Below, one piece after another: positions 50,087-59,114 of a stretch of DNA of 64,000 nucleotides. Position numbers and translations under genes: made by a program. This DNA comes from an uncultured Bacteroidales bacterium. Its GTDB lineage: Bacteria; Bacteroidota; Bacteroidia; Bacteroidales; Bacteroidaceae. Below the pieces are notes generated by a model. That model did no database searches, was not told the DNA's origin, and was given only the letters and a program-made list of their open reading frames with translations. Location: contig CADAGO010000008.1 in NCBI GenBank assembly GCA_902787555.1, positions 1 to 64,000 of the forward strand. The letters run 5' to 3'. The stretch's first letter is position 1. Every line of letters starts with the position of its first letter.

Positions 50087-51646
50087 TTAATTGACGGTAT
50101 GCTTCACTTCCTCATTCTGGATAGATGCGCCTGAGTGTGCATCGGTCGATACGTAAGTGGCTTTCTTCGCAGGCTTACGGGCTTCGCTGGCAAACTCCTG
50201 CGGGGTGACGCTTACAGGCTCCTTCATGAATTCAGGCACGTTGTAGCTGCGCATGAAGTAGGTGTAGAAGTCGGGGTCGCGCTGAGGGAGGGCGAACGCT
50301 TTGTGAGCCTTTCCCTGCTGGTCGAAGTAGGCGATGTATAGACGTGAGAAGTTGCTGTCGTCGCGACGGCTGATGAATATCATCCATCGTCCGTTGCTCG
50401 ACCAGTTGTGATAGCTTTCGGCATACTGGCTGTTGACATTCTCCAGCTTGCGTATCTTCTTGCTTTGAAGGTCCATCAGGTAGAGGTCGGCATCGGGGTG
50501 CCACACGTGGAAGCAACCGAAGGAACCGATACCTGTAAGCAAGTAGCGGCCATCAGGACTGATGCGTGGGAAGGTAGCACTGAGACTGTCGTCGGAGGCC
50601 TTGTAAACCACTTCTGTGGGTCCGAATGAGAGGTCGTTTGCATTGAACGACTTGCGGAAAATGTCATATCGTAACTCCTCGTAGCGCTGAATCATTTCTC
50701 CTGCAAGTGGAATAGAATCGGGCATCTGGCGCTCGAAATGAGCAGAGCAGAAGTAAAGATACTTGCCGTCGGGCGACCAAGTGGGGAAGCACTCTAATTC
50801 GTTGGGCTGAGAGCTTACCAGTCGCACTTCGTTTTTCTCGATGTCGTAGAGAATGATGTCGCTCTCAGAGTCCTGGACCTCTATCTTTGCCTTGCTGCGT
50901 GTGTGGAAACTCTGACCTGTGTGGTTGGTAGAATAGGCGATGAGAGGCAGGGTAGGGTGCCAGGCAGGATAGACGCCTGCACTGATTGTAGAGTCGGTCT
51001 TCAGGTCAATCTTCTGGGGCACATTGTTCGTTACCAGCATCGTTCCTCCGTGTCCTTGTCGCATGTGGAACTGCATATTGGCTGTCCCGTAGTTCTGATA
51101 CGAGTGACAGTTGATGCATTGTCCGTCTTTCTCGCCCGAGATAATCATGTTGTTGTAGATGTCGCTCTCGTCGAAGTTGGTGAGGTTACGCTGACTGATG
51201 CTGAGCATCTCGTAGGCCACATACGAGGGGAAGATGAGACGATAGGAGATATATGGGTCGATTTCTTCCTTCGCCACATAGATGTTGAACGGTGTGTGTG
51301 CAAACCATTTCCCGTTTTCGTTTGTAAACACTGTTACCTTGATACTTTCACCCTGAGCAGCTGCCAGCATATCGTGCCAGTCGCTTTCGTCGATCAGCAC
51401 CTTGTTGCCTGAGCCGAACGTGAAGGTTTGGTTGTCGGGCAGAGTGAATTGAGCTACGCAATCGGTGATGTTACCTCGTATGCCGAAGTTCAGCGGAGCA
51501 ATGTTGGGCGGTACGACCACATCTGTGTAATCAGGATAGATGTCGGGCAGGGAACCGGCCGTTTCGTAGGTTGCGGGTAACTTAGGATGATTCGTACAGG
51601 CTGCGAAAGCCAATGCGAGAATAATCATGTATAGTGTTTTCTTCAT
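50087..51646 (-). CDS. PD40 beta-propeller lipoprotein with CxxCH motif (copy 2)
   Basis: The 519-residue protein has a lipoprotein signal (MKKTLYMIILALAFAAC, acyl Cys 17). Residues about 30-165 form a beta domain (IYPDYTDVVVPPNIAPLNF, DPYISYRLIFPSYVAY). C177-I-N-C180-H181 in GQCINCHSYQNY is a c-type heme attachment motif. A TolB-like propeller follows (about 200-470), with AYSTNHTGQSFHT, WSPDGKYLYFCSAHFE and ISPDGRYLL repeats. It is strongly similar throughout to the protein at 53313-54824. A periplasm-facing or surface lipoprotein with one bound heme c is likely. It follows a polytopic membrane protein by 24 bases. Confidence 0.82.
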   Translation of the reverse strand: MKKTLYMIILALAFAACTNHPKLPATYETAGSLPDIYPDYTDVVVPPNIAPLNFGIRGNITDCVAQFTLPDNQTFTFGSGNKVLIDESDWHDMLAAAQGESIKVTVFTNENGKWFAHTPFNIYVAKEEIDPYISYRLIFPSYVAYEMLSISQRNLTNFDESDIYNNMIISGEKDGQCINCHSYQNYGTANMQFHMRQGHGGTMLVTNNVPQKIDLKTDSTISAGVYPAWHPTLPLIAYSTNHTGQSFHTRSKAKIEVQDSESDIILYDIEKNEVRLVSSQPNELECFPTWSPDGKYLYFCSAHFERQMPDSIPLAGEMIQRYEELRYDIFRKSFNANDLSFGPTEVVYKASDDSLSATFPRISPDGRYLLTGIGSFGCFHVWHPDADLYLMDLQSKKIRKLENVNSQYAESYHNWSSNGRWMIFISRRDDSNFSRLYIAYFDQQGKAHKAFALPQRDPDFYTYFMRSYNVPEFMKEPVSVTPQEFASEARKPAKKATYVSTDAHSGASIQNEEVKHTVN

Positions 51647-51670
51647 AACGATGAAATTTGTATGTTTGAG

Positions 51671-53311
51671 TTAATATGCTTTGAAATCTCCGAAATAATA
51701 ATACCACCAATAGGTGTCGCCATACACGTCACGCATGCGCGTACCTATTTCTTTTAAAGGAATGCCCATGTTGCTCATCGAAGCATAGTCGCTGTTGAAG
51801 TGGTCGAAGCGGTCGAGGATGAGCTGGTCGAAGGGGAAGTTGTCGAGGTTGATGGGCGAATCTTCCGACCTGCCCAACAATAGTGCTGCCTGCTGATACA
51901 GCTCGGGTGTAGGTTCTCCCGGATAGTTCTTGCTGTAGTTGTAAAACTGAATGCAGAACGCATATTCGTCTTTCACCCATAGTGAGGTACATAGGGCTAT
52001 GTTGTCCTGTTTCCGGTTCTTGGTATTGATGAGGTCGGCAAAGTGGTTCAGAATCCATTGCACAGGCATACTGTTGTCGATATCGAGGGTGTTGATGTCC
52101 TCGTTCAGTAATGGTGCGATGAATTGAAAATCCTTGCTTTTGTGTAGGTTGTCTGCGAATCGTAGCATAGGTTCGTATTCCCTTACCCACGATTTGTTGA
52201 ATGTCGACTTGCTCAGTATCGTCAGGTATTTGGCTGCTAAGTCGAACTCATGATTCATTATGGCACAGCGAGCCATCATCTTCATATTGCGGGCTTGCAG
52301 ACGATACTGCACGTTGTTTTCCATCGCTCTGCGGTAGGCATAGTTGATTTGTCCGAAATAGTAGTAGACGAGTGGTCCGGCTATCTGTGCAGTCCTTACT
52401 ATGAGCGAATCGCCTGTTTCGGGCATACTTCCGCAGTTGTTGATTTTAAACATCTCGGGCATACGGTCAGTATGCATCAAAGCGATGTTCTTGAATACCA
52501 CCATGAGGTTGGTAGGATTCTTGGCTGCTTGGGCTTCCTCGATCACTTTGTCCCACTCAAACGCTTCCAATGCGCTCTGCATACGAATCTCTGCGTGGAA
52601 ATTCGCATTGCGGAATGAAAGTAGGTAGGCTGTGATGGAGAATACAGCAAGAGCCGTAAAGGTCGTGATTTCGGTTGCCCACTTCGAGCGAGGTTGCCAC
52701 TTGACAAGTCGGATCAATGAAAGCAATACCACCGATACGGGTGCCACGATGAAAGGTAGCTGCAGCAGGTGATTTTCGTAGTTGCGATGATGAAATACAG
52801 GGAATTGCTGCATCATAGCGAAATAAACGATGATGAATACAATCCATGCGATATCCTTATTCCAAACTAGCCGGACGAGGCGGACAATAATCCATGTGGT
52901 CAGAACAGCTGCAAAGAAACTGACACTTTGCGAGAACCAGTAGCCTGGCATCATGATGTAGTACAACCAGTAGCCGATATCGATGACTGAAACCAGCAAG
53001 GCAAATAATGGTATCCAAGCAAGCAGGCTGTGCCACCCTTTGAGTCGGAAAGCATCAGTCAGCATGATATAAGTGGCTGTCCAGATAGCAACAAGAATCA
53101 GCGCTCCTAGCCAGGGATAGGTGAAGAACTGAGTGAGAAAACAGCCTATCCAAGTCCAGAAGCCTCCAGGTGTGCGAAGGGTCTCTTCGAAGAACGCTTG
53201 TCCGCCGATAAACATATCACCCTCAGCTACCGCATGAAGATAATCAGCGTGGAGAAGCAGGATGATGTATGCTGCTAACGGGAATAGGAGTGTATAGATT
53301 GCTTTCTTCAT
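51671..53311 (-). CDS. Polytopic membrane protein, DUF6057-like (copy 2)
   Basis: The 546-residue protein has about seven membrane helices in its first half (to about residue 235), among them YLHAVAEGDMFIGGQAFFEETLRTPGGFWTWIGCFLTQFF, a periplasmic loop conserved in copy 1. The second half (about 240-546) is soluble and TPR-like: ALEAFEWDKVIEEAQAAKNPTNLMVVFKNIALM, LQARNMKMMARCAIMNHEFDLAAKYLTIL. It ends GDTYWWYYYFGDFKAY. It matches my memory of DUF6057, a Bacteroidota family without known function. One base separates it from the lipoprotein gene upstream, so the two are co-translated. Confidence 0.78.
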   Translation of the reverse strand: MKKAIYTLLFPLAAYIILLLHADYLHAVAEGDMFIGGQAFFEETLRTPGGFWTWIGCFLTQFFTYPWLGALILVAIWTATYIMLTDAFRLKGWHSLLAWIPLFALLVSVIDIGYWLYYIMMPGYWFSQSVSFFAAVLTTWIIVRLVRLVWNKDIAWIVFIIVYFAMMQQFPVFHHRNYENHLLQLPFIVAPVSVVLLSLIRLVKWQPRSKWATEITTFTALAVFSITAYLLSFRNANFHAEIRMQSALEAFEWDKVIEEAQAAKNPTNLMVVFKNIALMHTDRMPEMFKINNCGSMPETGDSLIVRTAQIAGPLVYYYFGQINYAYRRAMENNVQYRLQARNMKMMARCAIMNHEFDLAAKYLTILSKSTFNKSWVREYEPMLRFADNLHKSKDFQFIAPLLNEDINTLDIDNSMPVQWILNHFADLINTKNRKQDNIALCTSLWVKDEYAFCIQFYNYSKNYPGEPTPELYQQAALLLGRSEDSPINLDNFPFDQLILDRFDHFNSDYASMSNMGIPLKEIGTRMRDVYGDTYWWYYYFGDFKAY

Positions 53312-53312
53312 C

Positions 53313-54824
53313 TTAGTGGGTTGGAGCGGTTACGTATTTCACATTCTTGGCGTCTTTCTTCGCCTCAATAGCAAACTGCTCAGGCGTGATGCTGACTGGC
53401 TCAGTCATGAACTCAGGACGGTTGTAGGAACGCAGGAACAGGGTATAGAACTCAGGGTCGCGTTGGGGTAACTCAAACGCCTTATGACAATTGCCATCCG
53501 TATCGAAATAAGCGATGTAAGGACGGGTGTAGTTACTGTCGTCGCGTCGTGAGTCAGTCATGATCCAACGTCCATTGCTCGAGAACGAAGGATAGCTGTC
53601 TGAGCGGTCGCTGTTGAGGGCTTCCAGATTCTGAGTTTCTAAGGTCTCGAGGTTGAGCAGCCAAATGTCGGCCTCAGGATGCCATACATGGAAACAGCCG
53701 AAATTCCCTAAAGAGAATACCAGATACTTCCCATCGGGCGACACACGCGGTAAAGTTGCACTTTTGTTTTGAGAGGCTGCGTCAAAGATGATACGACGTT
53801 CGCTGAAGGCGCGAGTCTGCTGATCGAAGTCTCTTGCATAGATGTTATAGTGCAGGTTTTTGTAGCTGTCGATAATCTCAGCATCTTCCGAGCTGCCGTT
53901 CTTATATTCAAAATGTGCGGAACAATAATATAAAGTGTTACCGTCGGCCGACCAAGTAGGGAAGGTCTCCAGTTCGTTTGAGTCGTTTGAAATGGTAAAT
54001 ACCTCGTCCTTAGATACATCGTAGAGAATAAGGTCGCTCTCTTTATCCTGTACTTCCACTTTTGCTACATCCTTCGTATGGAAGGTCTGACCAATGAGGT
54101 TGGTGGAGTAGGCGATGAGATTCTGTGTAGGATGCCAGGCAGGATAGACGCCTGCGGAGATAATCTCAGGAGTCTTCAGGTTAACTTTCTTCAGCTGCTT
54201 GCCTTCCACAATCATCGTTCCGGGAAGTCCTTCACGCATGTGGAACATCATGTGGTCAGTCCGATAGTTCTGATACGAGTGGCAGTTGATGCATTGCCCG
54301 ATTTTCGGAGTTGCTACCAATGTGTTGCTGTAGATGTCGCTTTCATCATAGTTGGTGAGGTTGCGCTGTGCAATAGTCAGGTCGCTGTATGCCACGTATG
54401 CCGGCTGGATGAGTCGATAGGAAATATATGGGTCGATATCATCCTTTGCTACATAGATGCTGAAGGGCTGGTAGGCTTTCCATTGATGACCTTCATCGAC
54501 AAATACCTCTACCTTCATCTTTCCTCCCTTTGCGCGCTCTAACAGCATGTTCCATTCTTCTTCATCGAAAAGCACCTTCATCTTGTTTCCATAGGTATAT
54601 TGCAGATCGTCCACACTGATACGAGCTACTACCTGCTTGCCCGATTCGAACACGCGGAAGTTCAGCGGGCAGATATTGGCAGGTATGGTGACATCTGTAT
54701 AGTCGGGCATAATCTTTGGTGGCCTCGATTCTGTCTGATAGGAATCGGGCACCTCAGGCCTACCACAAGCAATGAGTACGAGGGTGAGTACCAGAGTGAG
54801 AAGAACGGCTTTTGTATGCTGCAT
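53313..54824 (-). CDS. PD40 beta-propeller lipoprotein with CxxCH motif (copy 1)
   Basis: The 503-residue protein has a lipoprotein signal (LVLTLVLIAC, acyl Cys 20), the same N-terminal beta domain as copy 2 (IMPDYTDVTIPANICPLNF), heme motif C178-I-N-C181-H182 in GQCINCHSYQNY, and a propeller with WSADGNTLYYCSAHFE, VSPDGKYLVFSLGNFGCFHVWHPEADIW and SSNGRWIMTDSRRDDSNYTRPYIAYFD. The sequence around the motif and the C-terminus (FELPQRDPEFYTLFLRSYNRPEFM) is almost the same as in copy 2. It follows the 644-residue membrane protein by 46 bases. Confidence 0.82.
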   Translation of the reverse strand: MQHTKAVLLTLVLTLVLIACGRPEVPDSYQTESRPPKIMPDYTDVTIPANICPLNFRVFESGKQVVARISVDDLQYTYGNKMKVLFDEEEWNMLLERAKGGKMKVEVFVDEGHQWKAYQPFSIYVAKDDIDPYISYRLIQPAYVAYSDLTIAQRNLTNYDESDIYSNTLVATPKIGQCINCHSYQNYRTDHMMFHMREGLPGTMIVEGKQLKKVNLKTPEIISAGVYPAWHPTQNLIAYSTNLIGQTFHTKDVAKVEVQDKESDLILYDVSKDEVFTISNDSNELETFPTWSADGNTLYYCSAHFEYKNGSSEDAEIIDSYKNLHYNIYARDFDQQTRAFSERRIIFDAASQNKSATLPRVSPDGKYLVFSLGNFGCFHVWHPEADIWLLNLETLETQNLEALNSDRSDSYPSFSSNGRWIMTDSRRDDSNYTRPYIAYFDTDGNCHKAFELPQRDPEFYTLFLRSYNRPEFMTEPVSITPEQFAIEAKKDAKNVKYVTAPTH

Positions 54825-54870
54825 CTGATATGGATTATATGTGAGCGTTGTTCGTTTCCTTTTTTTCGCA

Positions 54871-56805
54871 TTAATATGAACTTAAACCTCTACAGAAGAA
54901 GTAGAACCACCAGAATGTGTCACCAAAGGCGGGCTTCATGAGTTCGCCCACTTCCTCTGCACTCTTTCCTTGCTGTACCCAGTTGTTGGATGTTTGCTGG
55001 AAAGCTGCATAGCGATTGATGATACGCTCTTGGTCGAAAGGCAGCGTGCTGACATCGACCTGATGCTCCAAGTTACCATAGAGGTAGGCAGCTTCCTGAT
55101 AGTGGATAGGCATAGGCTCACCTGGGTGGAGGTGGGCATAGAGGAAGAAGCGAGGCCAGAACTTCTCGATATCCTTGCTCTGCAATGCGAAGTTCAGGGT
55201 TGTTACCTGTAACTGCTTGCTGTCTTTGTTCATCGTGTTGCTGAAATAGTTGAGCAGATACATCTCAACCAGCCCTTCGTCGGAATCGAGCATATTGCTG
55301 AAATGACGATAGTATTCCAGAATGAACGACAGCTCGGGCGATTCCTCAATCAGTTTAGGATTCTCAAGCATCGGCTCGTATCGTTCAGCCCATTCCTTGT
55401 AGTACAGGGTCTTCTTGAGAATGCTGATGTATTTGCGTGCCAGTTCGTACTCTCCTGCTACGAGTGCACAACGAGTCAGAATCTTATAGCTATCGTTGCT
55501 GAAGCCGTGTTCTACAGAGTTCTCTATACACCAACGGGTAGCGAAGTTCAGACGTGCGTAGTTGAGATAAACCAGCGGGGAGTTTGTCTGAGCCATATGT
55601 ACATCCAACGAGTCATAAACGTATGGAGGAACACTCATGTTGTTGTATTTGAACAGATAGTCGCCTGTTTTGCCCAAGCGGTTCAAGGCAACATCGCGCA
55701 GCATGATGATTTCGCGAGTAGGATCGTTGGGGAGTGCACTCACTTCTTCGAGGGCATCTTGCCATCTGTTCTCATCGATGGCACGATAGACGCGAAACTC
55801 TGCGTGGTAGTTGTAGTTGTCGAAGTCGGATTTCAGTTCACACCACACAATCGATGCTAAGCACACCAGTTGCAATCCAATCATCAGGAATGTTTCTTTG
55901 GATTTCAGCAGGATGTCCTTTTTCGTAAACGACAGTGTGCCTAGAACAAGGAGAATGACGATAAGGGCGACGAATGGATACCAAGGACGTGTGGCATCTA
56001 CGTTTTCTGTCTCGAAGATAGGCATTCCTACCCACCAAGCATCATCTATACGCATCTGTGAATAATGCTGGTAAGCCAAGAGGGGAACGCATACGATACA
56101 GATGATGGCTACTAGCAAAGGAAGTAAACGGCTCTTGGGTGTTTTCGTGATGCCAGTCAACCCCATGATGAGGGTGGCAACCAGTCCTAGCCATCCTGTA
56201 GCCCAATAGCCCACGAAGCACCAGATGATTATCATACCCAGCTCTGCCCACTTGTTGAAGTCCTTGAAGCAGCGATGCAGCCAGATGGCAAGCATATTTA
56301 TCATCAGCGCAATACTTGGTGCGAACCAGTAGCCTTGATTTTTGTTATAATAGAGCCAATAACCGATGATGGTTTCCGAACAGAGTAGGGCGCCAATCGG
56401 CAGGAGTGCCAACACGCTCCACCAACCATTCAGCTTAAACGCCTTGATGGTAAGGAAATAAGTAATCATCCAGATAGCTATGAGGATGCAGACACCCACT
56501 ATCGGTTCATGGAAGAACTGAGTGCAGAAGCAACCCAGGTAAGCCATCAGTCCACTCGGCTTCACCATCAGCATGTCGAAGAACGACTTGTCATACACGA
56601 AGAGGGAATGCTCCTGTGCAGCATAGAGGTAGTCGGCATTCTTGACCAACAACATGTAGTATGCAAAGATAGCAAACAATGCCGCATAAACGACAGGGAG
56701 CCATTTGCCTCCTGTGAGATATTTTGGTGTCTGTTTGGTTTGGGTCTGCTTATCCGGATTACGTACTTCCGTTTTGCGCTGTTTTGTGGTATTTGCTTTC
56801 GTCAT
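54871..56805 (-). CDS. Polytopic membrane protein, DUF6057-like (copy 1)
   Basis: The 644-residue protein has a basic, Lys/Thr/Gln-rich cytoplasmic N-terminus (about 1-32), then about nine to ten membrane helices to about residue 320. The conserved loop YLYAAQEHSLFVYDKSFFDMLMVKPSGLMAYLGCFCTQFF and IIGYWLYYNKNQGYWFAPS match copy 2. A TPR-like helical domain follows (about 330-630; NRWQDALEEVSALPNDPTREIIMLRDVAL) and ends GDTFWWFYFFCRGLSSY. It is about 100 residues longer than copy 2. It is the first gene of the unit; a -7 box lies at 56830-56837. Confidence 0.78.
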   Translation of the reverse strand: MTKANTTKQRKTEVRNPDKQTQTKQTPKYLTGGKWLPVVYAALFAIFAYYMLLVKNADYLYAAQEHSLFVYDKSFFDMLMVKPSGLMAYLGCFCTQFFHEPIVGVCILIAIWMITYFLTIKAFKLNGWWSVLALLPIGALLCSETIIGYWLYYNKNQGYWFAPSIALMINMLAIWLHRCFKDFNKWAELGMIIIWCFVGYWATGWLGLVATLIMGLTGITKTPKSRLLPLLVAIICIVCVPLLAYQHYSQMRIDDAWWVGMPIFETENVDATRPWYPFVALIVILLVLGTLSFTKKDILLKSKETFLMIGLQLVCLASIVWCELKSDFDNYNYHAEFRVYRAIDENRWQDALEEVSALPNDPTREIIMLRDVALNRLGKTGDYLFKYNNMSVPPYVYDSLDVHMAQTNSPLVYLNYARLNFATRWCIENSVEHGFSNDSYKILTRCALVAGEYELARKYISILKKTLYYKEWAERYEPMLENPKLIEESPELSFILEYYRHFSNMLDSDEGLVEMYLLNYFSNTMNKDSKQLQVTTLNFALQSKDIEKFWPRFFLYAHLHPGEPMPIHYQEAAYLYGNLEHQVDVSTLPFDQERIINRYAAFQQTSNNWVQQGKSAEEVGELMKPAFGDTFWWFYFFCRGLSSY

Positions 56806-56829
56806 CTTCTTTTACATTTGTTCATTGTG

Positions 56830-56860
56830 CAAAGTTAGTAAAAAAAGATGATTCGCCAAT
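56830..56860 (-). promoter_or_regulatory. Promoter of the membrane-protein/CINCH-lipoprotein unit
   Basis: Minus-strand -7 box TAACTTTG (56830-56837) with TTGG or ATTG about 18-19 bases upstream as an imperfect -33 box. It lies between the mutB terminator and the start of the 644-residue membrane protein. Confidence 0.6.
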
Positions 56861-56892
56861 CAATAAATGCTAATTTTTTTTGTTTCAACAAA

Positions 56893-56921
56893 AAAAGAGC
56901 GGCAATGTGTACCGCTCTTTT
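56893..56921 (-). terminator. mutB terminator
   Basis: AAAAGAGCGG (56893-56902) and CCGCTCTTTT (56912-56921) form a 10-bp stem around nine bases; the minus strand then reads TTTGTTG. It lies 18 bases after the mutB stop. Confidence 0.85.
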
Positions 56922-56938
56922 CTTTCTTATTGGTTAAA

Positions 56939-59101
56939 TCAGTCCTCGTTGAGGATCTTCATCATTTCAACAGCTGACTTGCTGACAGGTGTACCAGGGC
57001 CGAAGATAGCAGCTACGCCTGCTTTGTAGAGGAAGTCGTAGTCTTGTGCTGGGATCACACCGCCTGCGGTGATGAGGATATCCTCGCGTCCCAGTTTCTT
57101 GAGTTCTGCAATCACTTGCGGGATGAGGGTCTTGTGACCTGCTGCCAGTGAGCTGACACCCAATACATCTACGTCGTTTTCTACTGCCTGACGAGCTGAC
57201 TCGGCTGGGGTTTGGAACAGCGGTCCCATATCCACGTCGAATCCACAGTCGGCATAACCTGTTGCACACACTTTTGCACCACGGTCGTGTCCATCCTGAC
57301 CCATTTTGGCGATCATGATACGTGGACGACGTCCGTTCTTCTGTGCAAACTCTTCTGTCATCTTACATGCCTGTGCAAACATGTCGCTTGACTTACTTTC
57401 TGAACTATACACGTTGCTGATTGTTCTGATGATTGCTTTGTAACGTCCTACAACGGCCTCACATGCGTCTGAAATCTCACCGAGTGTACAACGCAGACCT
57501 GCAGCCTTGACAGCGAGGTCGAGGAGGTTGTTCTCCGATTTCTTGCCGTCCTTGAATTCCTGTACACACTTGGTGATTTCTGCCAATGCAGCCTTGCAGG
57601 CAGCCTCGTCACGACTGGCGCGTACTTTTGCAAGCGATTCTTCCTGCTGCTTACGTACGGCTGTGTTGTCGATTTCGAGGATATCGATAGGATCCTCGTG
57701 GTCAAGACGATACTTGTTGATACCCACGATGGTCTGAGTGCCTGAGTCGATACGAGCCTGAGTACGTGCTGCAGCCTCTTCGATACGCATCTTTGGCAGA
57801 CCTGTCTCGATAGCCTTAGCCATACCGCCAAGCTTCTCGATTTCCTGAATGTGTGCCCATGCTTTCTCCACGAGTTCGTTGGTAAGGGTCTCTACGTAGT
57901 ATGAACCTGCCCATGGGTCGATCTGCTTGCAGACCATCGTCTCGTTCTGGATATAGATCTGGGTGTTACGTGCGATACGTGCCGAGAAGTCGGTTGGAAG
58001 GGCGATTGCCTCGTCGAGTGCGTTCGTGTGGAGCGACTGGGTGTGACCCAATACGGCAGCCATAGCCTCGATACAGGTACGTCCCACGTTGTTGAATGGG
58101 TCTTGCTCTGTGAGCGACCATCCTGAAGTCTGAGAGTGGGTACGCAGCGCCATTGACTTTGGATTCTTGGCGCCGAAGCTCTTCACGATCTTTGCCCACA
58201 ACAGACGACCTGCACGCATCTTGGCAATTTCCATGAAGTGGTTCATACCGATTGCCCAGAAGAACGAGAGACGTGGTGCGAATGCATCGATGTCGATACC
58301 TGCGTTCACACCTGCACGGAGGTAGTCCATACCGTCTGCAAGGGTGTAAGCCAACTCGATGTCGGCTGTAGCACCTGCTTCCTGCATGTGGTAACCAGAG
58401 ATAGAGATAGAGTTGAACTTAGGCATCTTCTGTGATGTGTACTCGAAGATGTCTGCGATAATCTTCATTGAGAAGGCTGGTGGGTAAATATAGGTGTTAC
58501 GCACCATGAATTCCTTCAGAATATCGTTCTGGATGGTACCAGCCATCTCTTCGAGCTGAGCTCCCTGCTCCAGTCCTGCGTTGATGTAGAATGCAAGGAT
58601 TGGAAGTACTGCACCGTTCATGGTCATGGAAACCGACATCTTAGCGAGTGGAATACCCTCGAAGAGTCGTTTCATGTTCTCAAGGTTACAGATTGACACA
58701 CCTGCCTTACCTACATCACCTACTACGCGCTCGTTGTCTGGGTCGTAGCCACGGTGAGTTGGGAGGTCGAATGCCACAGAAAGACCTTTCTGGCCCGATG
58801 CAAGGTTACGACGATAGAAGGCGTTACTCTCTTCTGCTGTTGAGAAACCTGCATACTGACGGATAGTCCATGGGCGGAACGGGTACATCATTGAATAAGG
58901 ACCGCGGAGGAATGGTGGGATACCTGCTGCGAAGTCGAGGTGCTCCATACCTTCCAGGTCTTCCTTGGTATAAACTGGCTGAATATCTATCTGTTCAGGA
59001 GTTCTCCAGTTGGCAGTGATGTTATTGTCTTTCTGCCACTGCTGACCGTTCTTTGCTTGAATGCCAGCATAAATATCGATGTTATTGAATGTCTGTCTCA
59101 T
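56939..59101 (-). CDS. mutB: Methylmalonyl-CoA mutase, large subunit
   Basis: Cobalamin-dependent rearrangement between succinyl-CoA and methylmalonyl-CoA in the succinate-propionate pathway. The 720-residue protein has the substrate TIM barrel (about 60-430; [61 protein letters not shown] front, in several short motifs) and the C-terminal cobalamin domain with [11 protein letters not shown] (the DxHDxG motif) and [30 protein letters not shown]. It follows mutA by 13 bases. With MetH it shows the cell needs B12. Confidence 0.97.
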   Translation of the reverse strand: MRQTFNNIDIYAGIQAKNGQQWQKDNNITANWRTPEQIDIQPVYTKEDLEGMEHLDFAAGIPPFLRGPYSMMYPFRPWTIRQYAGFSTAEESNAFYRRNLASGQKGLSVAFDLPTHRGYDPDNERVVGDVGKAGVSICNLENMKRLFEGIPLAKMSVSMTMNGAVLPILAFYINAGLEQGAQLEEMAGTIQNDILKEFMVRNTYIYPPAFSMKIIADIFEYTSQKMPKFNSISISGYHMQEAGATADIELAYTLADGMDYLRAGVNAGIDIDAFAPRLSFFWAIGMNHFMEIAKMRAGRLLWAKIVKSFGAKNPKSMALRTHSQTSGWSLTEQDPFNNVGRTCIEAMAAVLGHTQSLHTNALDEAIALPTDFSARIARNTQIYIQNETMVCKQIDPWAGSYYVETLTNELVEKAWAHIQEIEKLGGMAKAIETGLPKMRIEEAAARTQARIDSGTQTIVGINKYRLDHEDPIDILEIDNTAVRKQQEESLAKVRASRDEAACKAALAEITKCVQEFKDGKKSENNLLDLAVKAAGLRCTLGEISDACEAVVGRYKAIIRTISNVYSSESKSSDMFAQACKMTEEFAQKNGRRPRIMIAKMGQDGHDRGAKVCATGYADCGFDVDMGPLFQTPAESARQAVENDVDVLGVSSLAAGHKTLIPQVIAELKKLGREDILITAGGVIPAQDYDFLYKAGVAAIFGPGTPVSKSAVEMMKILNED

Positions 59102-59114
59102 ACTCCTAACTTGT

